Assembly: GCA_033239525.1 (NCBI GenBank)
Contig: BSYO01000023.1
Location: 14,827,304-14,891,303 of the forward strand
Source: Nepenthes gracilis
Lineage: Eukaryota > Streptophyta > Magnoliopsida > Caryophyllales > Nepenthaceae
Reading direction: 5' to 3'
Length of the DNA stretch: 64,000 nt
Part shown: piece after piece, positions 11,680 through 22,479 of the stretch
Layout of the letters: each line of letters opens with the position of its first letter
Position numbering within the stretch: the stretch's first letter is position 1
Notes under the pieces: generated by a model
Database searches by the model: none
The model's input: only the letters and a program-made list of their open reading frames with translations
What the model was told of the DNA's origin: nothing
Position numbers and translations under genes: made by a program

Positions 11680-12422
11680 ATCTAGTTATAATGTTAAATT
11701 GTTTGGATTGATGGAGGGTGGTAATAAAATGCCACAAATTATGACATATAAAAGAGCAAGATGATTTATTATTTATTAAAGTAATGCATATTCTGATATT
11801 TGTTAACAAAAAGATCAAATCAAAATTTGATAAAGTAGGTTTTTGAATATGAGTAAGCTTGTGGATATATTCAATAATTTATTGATGATAATATTTATAA
11901 TTAAAAAAATATGCTAGAGAACTGTGCTATTTAGTTATAATATTTAAAGTGTTAATACTGTCCCGTTGTTTTTAGATCACTCTCATTCAGTTATTGTTTT
12001 TTTTAGGATGTGCTATTTAGTTTTTAAAATTTTTGTAAAAAAAAAAAAAGAAGAAGTTTGAGTTAAATTTAGTTGAAGTGCATGTTGGTTAAGTTTTAAA
12101 TCTTTCATATTTTAATTTTAACTTTAAAATATTATTTTCAAGTAATCCTATCGTTTCTTCGACTGGTCTGGTGTTGTATTGACACTGGAGCATTTGAGTA
12201 TGTTGTGGGAATCAATATTTTACTAATTGACCAGCTCTTTCGACAGATAAAAAATTTTAATTATTATTATTTTATTTGCTATTTTATCCGATGTGTTGAC
12301 TCTGTTACTTTGTTAATGTTTAGCTTTTATAAATTAACTTTGTAACTTTCTAACCCTTTCACTTTTATTTATGATTGGCATTGCACCCCCATATGAATAT
12401 TTATTTTTTAACAATCTGGTTT
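11680..12422. other. AT-rich remnant after the LTR
   Basis: This is probably decayed internal sequence of the element whose LTR end lies at 11,660. No gag motif is clear enough to annotate. Confidence 0.35.
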
Positions 12423-13403
12423 TGTTACATCCCGGGCCCACGATTGTCGTACGGATTAGAGAACATTCGGATTCCTCAGCGTGCGGCGGCTTTAGAAGAA
12501 GGGTCCGGTCTCCGTCTCTATGAACCTGGACCTGCACAACACAAACAACAAACAAGAGGTCAAGGGTCCGGTAGGATTTCTCCTACCGAGGCCGCTCCGA
12601 CGCTCAAGTCAGCAAATTCCAGCAATAAACGGAAATGACGCACGCTAAGGGGGTGCGCGGAGGAATGCTGTGAAAGCGTAAGAGACGCTAGTGCGGTGAT
12701 ATAGAGAATGCAGTGAGTAGGTAGTGGAAGGCCTGGCTTCCTTGATGCACCGCAACGGGTGGCTAACTTTCCCGTGATATCAGAAGATGAAGGGAAGGAG
12801 AGCGAGCTAGCTGTCGCCGACGGAAGTGGGGTGATGCCCAGCTCCGGCCCGTTGCTCTCGTGTGATCGATTAGAGAAGAGGGGAGTAGTAGAGTTCGACT
12901 CGTCGTTTGAATTCTAGATTCAAAAGGAAGCAACAGATGTAGATGCTGGAAAAAAGGTCCCTCTCTCTGTGGGGTGTGAGGGCTCTTATACACCTCTCCC
13001 CGTTGGACTCTTGGGCGCCAAAACGCCCGTTGCTTGGGCCATCGTGCCGCTGGTCACTGTTGTGGACCGCCGGTCACGCTGGTTGTCCTTTTGCCGTGGC
13101 TGGCACGCTGCTGAGAGTTGTTGACCACGCCGGATTTTCCCATGAGCGGGGATTGGTTGGCACTGCAGACGGGCGCTGGTGCATGGGCTGCGCAGGGCTC
13201 CTCTATTGGCTAGCCTTTCTCGTCTGCATTCTGGGCGACGCATTTAATGCGTGGAGTGTTTCGTTGTCTTTTCGCCCGTGTAGATTCGCCTTCCGACCTC
13301 GGGGCCGGCCGACCGCCTTGCGTGGGCTTTTGATTCCTTCGCGGGCCGCACTTTGCTTCGTGGACTTGGACACGCTTCATGGGTCGTGACATGGGACCCA
13401 ACA
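12423..13403 (-). repeat. Solo gypsy LTR
   Basis: A GC-rich island of 981 bp stands in AT-rich surroundings. It begins TGTTACATCCCGGGCCC and ends ATGGGACCCAACA on the plus strand, so its termini are inverted TGTT...AACA. The flanking pentamers GGTTT (12,418-12,422) and GATTT (13,404-13,408) differ at one base and look like a target duplication. On the minus strand a TATA element (GGTGTATAAGAGCCCTCA, near 12,980) places the promoter in that orientation. No internal gag or pol is next to it, so it is a solo LTR left by LTR-LTR recombination. The 148-codon open frame at 12,943-13,389 is a by-product of high GC. Confidence 0.75.
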
Positions 13404-14300
13404 GATTTATATACAGTTAACTGTTTACCTAAAATATATTTAACATTTATACTTTTTAACTTGTTTAATTTTGTCTAATTTTTCTTATCTACCGTCAGTA
13501 TTATGCTGCCAAATAGTCATTTATTTGCATGTATATAATTATAATTATCATATAATATATATAATATAATAAAAATATAATATATAAATAATATAATATA
13601 AATATTTAATTAGAGTAAAATTTAAAATAAAGCTGATTTTTCTCTCTATGAGAACAATACTCGATTGTCAAAAAATTACACAGAACTGTTGTATATTTGT
13701 AAGATTAAAAAGAATTATACTTATTGAGGTTCGGTCTACAATTATCATATACATTAATATTTAAATTAGAAATATTTAAATATTTTTTTTAAAACAATCA
13801 GCCGTAAAAGGATAAATGTAATTAAATGAATTTGTTTTAACCTTGATTTATTAAAAAAGTAGCTTGACTTGATCTAAAATCAATTTCGATTCACTTTCTC
13901 TTTCTTAGTCTTTCTTCTTCTCTGCAATTTTCTTTATTCTCTAAAAAATTTATAAGAAATGAGTTAAAATTGATCAGTAAGTTTATTTATAACAAACTGG
14001 TGCATGCATATTGGTTAGGCACAAATGCTTTTTTAAGCCTACGCATATCACCAAATAAATGTGTATTGGGCACCACTATTATAAACTAAATACGTATGAA
14101 CACCTCTCATGTATATTCAGACACGGCAATTTTGTGTAAAACATATGCATACATAGCTCAGATGCACGTTAGGTGCTACTTGAGCCTAAATTATTTTGAT
14201 CAAATATCTAATTTTTAATTAGAACCCACAATTAACCTTAATATTTTAAAAATTTACTTAACTTTAATGTAATTTTATAAATAATAGGCTTTGGGTCGGT
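13404..14300. other. AT-rich intergenic DNA
   Basis: This segment is very AT-rich, including TATAATATA runs near 13,550-13,600, with no coding signal. Confidence 0.4.
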
Positions 14301-14309
14301 TCTACAATC

Positions 14310-17300
14310 ATTCCAAATGGTATGGTGACATTAGAAATAGTTAAGGGTGCATTCCTCAATAAGGAGGTGAGGAGGTCACAGGCTCCATGTCCTCACATCC
14401 CGATGCCCTGATCTATAAATCACTAGGGTGAGGCAGTGGAAGAGATCCCAAATTTGGTAAGAAGGGTCAAAGCAAATCTAGATCATGGTATCAAAATATC
14501 AAATATTGTATTATGAAAAGAAGGGTCTTATTAAGAAATATTATTACAAGTGAAAGCGTAAGAATGAAGATAACGACAAAAAAAAGGTCGAGAAGTTTTA
14601 AGATGATGGGAGAACATCGGTTGTTATTAAGTCTGATCTTTTTATTTTATATGAATAAGATGTAATCAATGTGGCCTATCATGTGATAAGTTGGATGATA
14701 GATAGTGGTATATCACTCCACATAACGTCTAGAAATGAATTATTTACATCTTATACACCCGAATATTTTTGAGTATTGAAAATGAGTAATAAAAGATTAT
14801 TTAGAATCAAGTTGCTACGACTTGTGCTTGATCATTAGGAATGGCACAAGGTTAGTTTTAAGGGATATACAACATGAATCGGTCATCTAGGCAAATGTCA
14901 TTTTGCTGGCAATCTTGATGACGAGGGGTTTTACAATAGTTTTTGAAATGGTCTATGGAAGCTCACTAGAGGCTTTCTAATGGTGATCCGTAAGAAGAAG
15001 CTTTTCAAGTTACACATGTTCTAAGCCTTAGTCTTAATCAGAGACATGATCGTGGCCAAGAGTAATGAGCCTTTTGATCTATGGTATAAGTATCTTAGTC
15101 ATGGGAGCGAGATAGGGCAAACTTACTTAGTGAAGAATAACCTTAATCATGGTGTGAAGAATGCAAAGTTTAAGGAGTGTCCTTATTGTATAGTTAGAAA
15201 GTAATGAAAATTTTCATTTCATGGATACTCATTTTTTAAAAAAGCAAATCTTCTCGAGCTTGTACATAGCAACATATGTGATTCGTTCAAGGTAAAAATA
15301 CTCATTAGAAAATTTTATTTCATAATGTTTATCAATGATTGTTTCAAAAAAATTATGGATATATTCATTAGAGATGAGTAATCAAGCCATTGATATTTTT
15401 AAACAATTTTATACCTTGGTTAAAAGTTTAATAGAAAAGAAGTTAAAGTATGTTCAGAGTGACAATAGAAGAGAGTCCATTGAAGAATTTGATGTATATT
15501 GTCGATCATATGGAATACGATACCAAAAGATTCTACCAAAGATACTACAACTCAGTGATGTGGTAGAGAGGATAATCAAATATTGATTGTGAGAGTCTGT
15601 TGTGTATTTTTAGATGCAAAGCTCTCTACTCATTTTGTTTTGAAACCTTGAATGCTATGGCTTATGCAATTAAACTCTCATCCTATGGTCTTCTAAATGG
15701 TGATATGCATGACAATATATGGTTTGGTAAGGAGGTCTCTTACAATCATTTAAGTATATTTGGGTGTAAGTCTTTTATCCATATTCTAAGGATGAAATGT
15801 TTAAACTTAATGTAAAGATGCGATAATACATCTTCCTCGATTATAGAAAAAATAAATTTGGTTATAGGTTCAATGATTTGGTAGATAATAAGCTTGTGAG
15901 ATTCAGAGATACAGTATTTATTGAAAATAAAACCATTGAGGACATTGGTAAACTAAGAAGGTGATATCTAACTATGATAACAATTGACTTTTCAATATGG
16001 ATCATATGCCAATGACACTTATACCAATTTAAGTTGAAGATGATATTTAGAGTAATTATGAAGGCAATAATGACCATAAGATTTTCACCTTTGATAAGGT
16101 AGATGATATTGATATGAATGATGATACTCATTATGATATTCATCATGAAGTTCTTGGGCCTACATTGACTATCTCCCTATGGCGATCTATGAGAGATTAA
16201 CATCCCTTCTCATTTTATTAGTTGATGAGTATTTGTTACCTATCAATGATAAATAGTTTAAATATTTTGATGAAGTTATAGAGGATAAAAACCACATAGA
16301 GTGAATGGATGCCAAGCAATAAGAGATGAAATTTTTATATGAAAATCATACATTTGAGCCGTCTAAGTTGTGTAAGGGCAAACAGAAATTGAACAACAAG
16401 TGGGTTTTTCATTTGAAATTTAATGAGAACAACTCTAAATCAAGGTGTAAAATGAGGCCTATTGTGAAGGGGTTTGGTGAATAGAAAGGCATTGATTTTT
16501 AGAAGATGTTCTCTCCCATTGTAAAGGTATTTTTCATTCAAGTTGTTCTCGAATTACCCACAACTTTTGATCTAAAGGTTGAATAACTAGACATGTGGCC
16601 AACTTTCTTCTACAATGATCTTAAGGAAGAATTTTACATGGAGCAATTGAAATAGTTTCGAATTAAGGGGAATGAGTATCTTGAATGTCACTTGACAAGG
16701 AACCTTTACGGGCAAAAGTAAGCCTCTAGGTGATAGTACAAGAAGTTTGAGTCTATGATATTAGATTAAGGTTACCGAATGATTATTTTAGACCATTACG
16801 TCTTCATCCAAAGGTACTTGAAAGAGAACTTTGTTATCTTATTTATTTATGTGGATAACATGCTCATTATGGAATGAAATGTCTCCTAGATTATTGAGTT
16901 AAAGAAACAATATGGAAAGTCTTTTATTATAAAAGATTTAGAATTGGTGAAACAAATTCTTGGCATAATAATTTTTTGTGACCAAAAAGCAAAGAAGCTT
17001 TTCATGTCCTAATAAGGTTAAATTGAAAAGGTACTTAACATTTTAATATGAAGAAGTCTATATTGATAAGAACTTCTCTTGTATTATTTCAAACTGAGTG
17101 CTCAGCAAAATCCTTGTATGGAAAATGAAAATGAGGATATAAAACATGTTTTTTATTTTTCAACTGTTGGGAGTTTAATTTATGTGATGGTATATACAAG
17201 ATCGAATATAACTTATACAGTTGGAACTATTAGTTGATTTCTTTTCAATTTTGAAAATAAACATTTATCCATAGTAAAATGATACTAAGGTATCTTCGGG

Positions 17301-17815
17301 ATACTTCCAAGACATATTTATTTGGTAAGCTGCTTTTGTTTGGGTATTCTAATGCCGTTATAGTGGCTATATTAATACTCAGAAGTCCACTTTAGGTTAC
17401 TTGATTATGTTTGCGAGTGGAGTTGTCTTGACAGTTGAGGCTACATAGATATATTTCTCTCACTGCCACTAAAGTTAAATACATTGTAGTAATGGAAGCG
17501 AGTAAGAAAATATTATGAAAGAGGAAGTTCATCTAGAAACCCAGCTTTAAGTAAGAATGACATATATTGTTTTTGTTATAACTAAAGCGGATTTGTTTTT
17601 GTAAGAATTCATCGTTTCATTCCAAATTAAAGTACATCAATATTCGGTACCATTTGGTGAGAAATTTGATTGACTTGGAGTTTATAACATTGGCAAGGTC
17701 AAAATCAAAGATAATGGATTATATATAATGAAAAAGACAATATAAAGAGGAAAGTTTGAAGTATACTGAATGATTGTTAGGATGGTGATAGATCCTACAA
17801 AGTCATTGACTGAAT
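14310..17815 (+). pseudogene. Decayed Ty1/copia gag-pol
   Basis: The order is canonical. The gag C-terminus with a broken zinc knuckle lies at about 14,310-14,600 (KKGLIKKYYYK). Protease follows near 14,690-14,760 with its catalytic DSG intact (WMIDSGISLHITSRNELFTS). Pre-integrase is at about 15,070-15,230 and integrase at 15,230-15,860 (SDNRRESIEEFDVYCRSYGI; SYNHLSIFGCKSFIH). Reverse transcriptase occupies about 16,300-17,100, with remnants of KWVFHLKFNENN and the YVDDM motif (VDNMLI) at about 16,850. RNase H spans about 17,340-17,810 (INTQKSTLGYLI, then VRNLIDLE). There are dozens of stops and shifts. The gag N-terminus and both LTRs are not in place. Tat1 was later inserted 125 bases beyond its end. 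Confidence 0.85.
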
Positions 17816-17940
17816 CTCAATAGGTATGGTACTTTTTTAACCTCGTAAGTGTATGATGATTCGTATAATTTTTTGATAAGTCGGGTATCGTAATCATAGG
17901 GAGTTGATTTTTTATATAAAACTAATTTCGTAACTATTTT

Positions 17941-18706
17941 TGGTGGGTCCTGGAACCTGGGCCCAGAATCACAGACGCAGGCCCAAAAGGCCGCATAAGA
18001 AGGCCGGCCCAAAAGGCCCATGAACCCGGCCAGATTCGAACAGCTGGTTCGACTTGCTTGGCCGCCCAGACAGACAATGAGACTCCTTTAGGACGGGGAC
18101 CATCAGAAAGACCAAAATAACCTGGGATGCCACTCGGCAGATGCAACGGCTCCCGACACGCCGTACCTCCACAGCCATGCGCTCTCGAGCGCCAGATCTA
18201 CAGCCGTGACAGGTGTCCCTGTCACGGCCGCACCCACAGTGGTGGCGATGGTGGCAGACAATCCTGACGTGCCAGCGCCACGTGTCGCCTTCTCTACGGC
18301 ATCACGTTCCCTATAAATACCTCACTCAAGCAGCTGAAGAAGGACCTTTGGCTTCCAGAACTCCATAACCAGACTCTAGCGAAAATCCCAGAGAAGAGAG
18401 AAAACAGAGAAGTGATACTCCCTAAGTTGTAATCACCTTGAGGACGCTAAGTTTCCCAGGCTTCCATTACTGTATTTCCTCTTCTTCATAGTGAGATTTC
18501 TTGGACGACACGTCCACCACCGTGGTTTTTCACCCTTCACCATATCGAGGGTTTTTCACGTAAAACGAAGCGTTCATCCCCCGCTCCCATACTTTTCTAC
18601 TCGCTAGACTCCCATTTACTTTGTGTTGCTCCAATCTGACCGCCCGCGTACCAAGAGATCCGTTCGCGCTCAATCTCTCACGCGGCTAGAGTTCCTGGAC
18701 GCAACA
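17941..18706 (+). repeat. 5' LTR of Tat1
   Basis: The LTR is 766 bp, from TGGTGGGTCCTGG to GGACGCAACA. It contains a clear TATA element at 18,312-18,319 (TATAAATA), followed by a CT/GA-rich transcribed part. It looks intact and serves as the reference for judging the 3' copy. Confidence 0.9.
18312..18319 (+). promoter_or_regulatory. TATA element in Tat1 5' LTR
   Basis: TATAAATA follows a GC-rich U3 and precedes ACCTCACTCAAG. Its position, about 390 bases before the LTR end, fits an RNA polymerase II promoter driving the element. Confidence 0.7.
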
Positions 18707-18707
18707 T

Positions 18708-18725
18708 TGGCGCCGTCTGTGGGAA
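18708..18725 (+). other. Tat1 primer-binding site
   Basis: TGGCGCCGTCTGTGGGAA directly follows the LTR end CAACA plus one T. This is the standard primer-binding site of Tat-type gypsy elements. Confidence 0.85.
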
Positions 18726-18790
18726 CCGACTGAAAGTCAGCTTTTCACGTTTTCTACGAGTATCCAACAGCTTCAGCTTCAAATCTTGCG

Positions 18791-19543
18791 ATGGTGAACA
18801 CAAGGGCGCAGGCGAGCGCAGCCCCCAGAGAAGCGGCCTCGCAGGACAGAGGCGCTAACCCCTGTGCTGGGGTTGAGAATCACCCCGATCCAGTGGTGAG
18901 GGGCTTGGCCGCCCAGGTGGCCGGCATGTCACAGGCCTTTGTGACCTTCTGCTCCAAAATCGACCACCTCGTGGACTCAACATCTGGCCATGAACTTTTA
19001 AGCTTCATGGATGCGTACTCCGGATACAACCAAATCAAAATGAGCCCCGAGGACGAGGAGCATACGTCATTCATGACGGACCAGGGCACGTACTGTTACA
19101 AGGTAATGCCCTTTGGTCTCAAGAACGCAGGGGCAACTTATCAGCGGCTCGTGAATAAAATGTTTAAGGACCAGATGGGCAGAAACGTGGAGGTATACGT
19201 TGACGACATGCTCGTCAAAAGTCGGGTGAGTAGCGATCACGTGCGGGACTTGGTCGAGACCTTCCATGTGCTCAGAGCCCATGGGATGAAGCTCAACCCC
19301 AGTAAGTGCACGTTCGGTGTCTCCTCTGGAAAATTCTTGAGCTATATCGTGTCACACCGAGGAATTGAGGCAAACCCAGAGAAGATCCAAGCGATCCTGA
19401 ACATGCGGTCTCCACAAACGGTGAAGGAGGTACAGCAGCTTACTGGGCGGGTGGCCGTCCTCTCCCGTTTCCTAGCGAAATCGGCCGAGAAGCACCTGCC
19501 GTTCTTCAAAGCGCTGAGAGGAACAAAATCCCGAGATTTCTGA
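18791..19543 (+). CDS. Tat1 gag N-terminus fused in frame to reverse transcriptase
   Basis: The 250-codon open frame starts at the first ATG after the primer-binding site. Residues 1 to about 62 (MVNTRAQASA...) are the gag N-terminus of Tat elements. Around residues 62-68 the sequence jumps in frame to reverse transcriptase domain A (LSFMDAYSGYNQIKM, catalytic Asp at residue 74). It continues with MPFGLKNAGATYQ (106-118), the YVDD active-site box (136-139) and the following FLSYIVSHRGIEANPEKI region. The rest of gag, the protease and the fingers of reverse transcriptase are deleted. All three catalytic Asp positions survive, but the deletion must prevent normal polymerase folding. The frame ends at a stop just before the WND/RNase H connection. 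An exact in-frame deletion is a chance outcome or reflects mispaired consensus building. Confidence 0.85.
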   Translation: MVNTRAQASAAPREAASQDRGANPCAGVENHPDPVVRGLAAQVAGMSQAFVTFCSKIDHLVDSTSGHELLSFMDAYSGYNQIKMSPEDEEHTSFMTDQGTYCYKVMPFGLKNAGATYQRLVNKMFKDQMGRNVEVYVDDMLVKSRVSSDHVRDLVETFHVLRAHGMKLNPSKCTFGVSSGKFLSYIVSHRGIEANPEKIQAILNMRSPQTVKEVQQLTGRVAVLSRFLAKSAEKHLPFFKALRGTKSRDF

Positions 19544-20551
19544 TGGAATGATTCGCAGGAAGCATTCCAAGGGCTTAAGAGCTACCTCTCGAGTCCGCCC
19601 ATTGGCTTCCTAAACCAAGGCGAAGAGTTATACTTGTACCTCTCCATATCCGACGCAAAGACTAAGCTCGATGTTGGTACGAGAGCAAGATGGCAAGCAA
19701 ACAGCCCGTGTATTACGCATGCAAGACTCGCGGCGCCGAGAGCGTATATCCCTTGACGGAGAAGGTGGCCTTGGCGTTGGTTTGCCAAGAGCCGTGGTGC
19801 ACAAGGTAATAGTCTTAACCGAGGGAACCTTTAAGAGAGATAAACCCAAGATCTCCGGCTGACAAGTGGGCCATCGAAGTTGGGTGAAGTTGACATTGAG
19901 TTCCGCCCGAGGCCAGCCTTAAAGGGACAACGCTGGACTTTCTCGCCGAGACAACCAGATCGCCCACTCTGTGACGAGGGACTACCACGAGACAAGTTCT
20001 GTAACCTCCGCATGGACCTCGTGACGTGACGGCTCCTCCATGAAGGAAGGAGCAGGATGTTACGCACACCCGAGGGAACGGAGATAAAGTACTGCTGACA
20101 TTGGGATTCTTGCCACAAACAACGCCCAGTAATACGAGGTCATCGGAATCGCCAAGGAATGCTCGCGGAGAGCTCGCCATCTGGCGATTCCGAGTTGGTC
20201 ATCAATCGTGTTCGCGGGAACTTCGACGTCAACAGCGAGCAGCTGTCCAAGTACCTTTCAAAGGTCAAGAATATGATCGTGGAATTCAAGACGATCGAGT
20301 TCATCCACATCCCACGGGAGGAAAACGCCAAAGCCGACACGCTCGCTCGAGCCGCGGCCTCCGGATATCCTGAGCAGTATGCCAAGGCAATGCGAGAGAT
20401 CCTGGAGAGGTCCAGCATTGAAGAGCCCGAGCGGGAGGTGATGCAGTCGCGACGGAAGCACTGGATGACTCCCTATCCAAGTTTCTATCCGATGGCTCTG
20501 CCCGAGAACCCGAACGAAGCCAAGAAGATAAAAAAGACAATGGGCGGGTAG
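19544..20551 (+). pseudogene. Tat1 RNase H region, frameshifted
   Basis: After the stop at 19,541-19,543, the connection domain (EAFQGLKSYLSSPP, GEELYLYLSISDA) and the first RNase H segments follow in changing frames. The stretch DIEFRPRPALKG appears near 19,895-19,925. The last part is open as 20,159-20,551: DSELVINRVRGNFDVNSEQL, then FIHIPREENAKADTLARAA, which carries the final acidic residue of RNase H. The linker to integrase follows. Many deletions of a few bases each break the frame, while the protein similarity stays high between them. Confidence 0.8.
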
Positions 20552-21690
20552 TACGATCGTAGACGGCCGCCATTGATCGACGGGGCTTCTCGGCCCCTAC
20601 TTGAGGTGTCTTACTCCCGAGGAAAAGCCGAATACGCCCTACAGAGGTGCATCTCGAAATTTGCGATCCCATGTGGAGAAAAGAATCTAGCCTTTAAGCT
20701 CATGAGGCAAGGATACTGCGGCCGACATGAAGTATGACGCCATGGATTTCGTACGCAAATGCGAAAGTTGCCAACTCCACGGTAACATGAGCCATCGCCC
20801 CCATGCGTAACTCCGGCGCACAATCCCCATGGTTGTTTGCCCCGCCTGGGGGGCTCGACATCCCGGACCATTCCCTCTCGCCCTCGGACAAAGGAAGTTC
20901 TTGATCGCGGGAATCGACTACTTCACAAAATGGGTGGAAGTGGTACCACCGCCGAATAACAGAGCAAAACGCAACGGAGTTCCTCCGGCTAACATCGGTG
21001 CGATTTGGAGTGCCCGAAGTGCATCGTGACCGATAACTAACGCAGCTTCACCGGAAAGCGTTTCACCAAGTATCGCGCGAGCCTAAGGATCAACCTCGGT
21101 ACACACATCACATGCACTGTGCCAACGGGACAGTGGAAGTAACATATCGCACAATCCCGCACGGGCTAAAAACTAGGCTGGAATTATCGGAGGGCTCATG
21201 GGTACATGAATTGCCCTCGCTCCTCCGGGGTCGATAGAACGACGCTACGGGAATCCACGAGAGAGACCCCTTTCAACTCACACGGGTCGAAGCCGTCATC
21301 CCAATAGAATTATGCCTTACCACCCCGGGGTTGGAAGCAGTGGAAACGCTGAACGGATAACATCCAAAGGCTCCAAGAAAGTCTCGATGCCCTCGAGGAA
21401 ATCCGCGACCAAAGCGAGACTTAGGCGGCAACCTACCAACAACGGGGTGGCCCGCTATTACAACAAGAAGGTGAAGGCGCGGCCGCTCGAGGTGGGGATC
21501 TCAGATTAAGAAGCGTGGAAGCCACGGGAAAGATAGCAGAAGAAACAAGCTCACCAAATCGGGAAGGGCCATTCTTAGTCTCGGCCATCCTTCGAGGAGG
21601 AGCTTACAAGCTATGTACCCAAGATGACAATCTGATTCCCAGTGCCCGGAACGCCGCTCACCTAAGGAAGTACTACCAAGTGAAAAGCGG
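20552..21690 (+). pseudogene. Tat1 integrase, frameshifted
   Basis: Pieces of the zinc-binding N-domain lie near 20,640-20,790 (LAFKLMRQGYC, CESCQLHGN-like). The catalytic core shows GIDYFTKWVEV (20,911-20,945, first Asp), IVTDN (about 21,025-21,040, second Asp) and a remnant of the NGQ-EVTN-like block with the Glu near 21,125-21,145. The C-terminal part is nearly readable at 21,440-21,690 (VARYYNKKVKARPLEVG, then GGAYKLCTQDDNLIPSARNAAHLRKYY). Frequent short gaps destroy the reading frame. Confidence 0.8.
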
Positions 21691-21714
21691 ACCGTCTCCA
21701 ACAAACAAAACTCT

Positions 21715-22145
21715 TGTGGACCGAGCGGTCCTGCAGGCCGGGCCCTCGAGGTCATCAAAAACTTGACACAAAGCGGTCCCGCAGACCGGGCCTCGAGGTT
21801 AGCAAAACTTGTTGTGACAAGCGGTCCCTGCAGACTGACCGGGCCCTCGAGGTCACCAAAAACTTGGCTGTGACTAAGCGGTCCCAGAGGCCGGGCCTCG
21901 AGGTCATCAAAAACTGGTCATTGTGACAGCGGTCCCAGACCGGGCCCGAGGTCATCAAACTCGGGCCGCGACCAAGCGGTCCTGCAGGCCGGGCCCTTGA
22001 GGTCGCTCAAAAACCCTGGCCGTGACCGAGCGGCCCCAGAGGCAAGGCCCTTGAGGTCATCAAAAAAAAAAAAAAAAAACTCGGCTGAGACCGAGCGGTC
22101 CCAGAGGCCGGGCTCTTGAGGTCATAACAAAACTTGACCGAGACA
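21715..22145 (+). repeat. About eight tandem repeats of 50-58 bp downstream of Tat1 pol
   Basis: Each unit runs roughly GTGACCGAGCGGTCC, then C(T/A)GCAGGCCGGGCC, CTCGAGGTCATC and AAAAACTTGG. Several units contain the dyad GACCG-AG-CGGTC. Units differ by point changes and by a poly-A expansion near 22,062-22,079. The block lies between the end of pol and the antisense frame, the same place as the repeats of Tat2 (30,351-30,510) and Tat3 (46,052-46,181). Confidence 0.85.
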
Positions 22146-22479
22146 AAAAGAAGAAAAAAGAAAGAGGCACTTGTGATAAAAGTCAAGGATTTCTCTTATT
22201 CCATAAAATATAATACAACGATACAAAATGAAGAACAAAGTCTAGCCCTCACAGGGGCCCCGAGGCGGCGCGGCTCCGGATAACTCTCCCAAAGATGAAG
22301 GACCAGCCCCACGGCTCAAAGTCCCCTGTTGACCTGATGGACGAGGACCCGCTGAGGGACTCGGCACCAAAGACTCGGGAAATGGCCTGCCCTGAAGACC
22401 AAACACATCCCGGGGATACAGCGCCACGTTACGCGGATCCAACACAACAATGGGAAATCGTGGGTGCAGGATCTCGCAT

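Noticed and set aside
12943..13389. 148-codon open frame on the plus strand
   Set aside because: It lies wholly in the GC-rich solo LTR, resembles no protein family, and several overlapping frames are also open there because stop codons are rare in GC-rich DNA.
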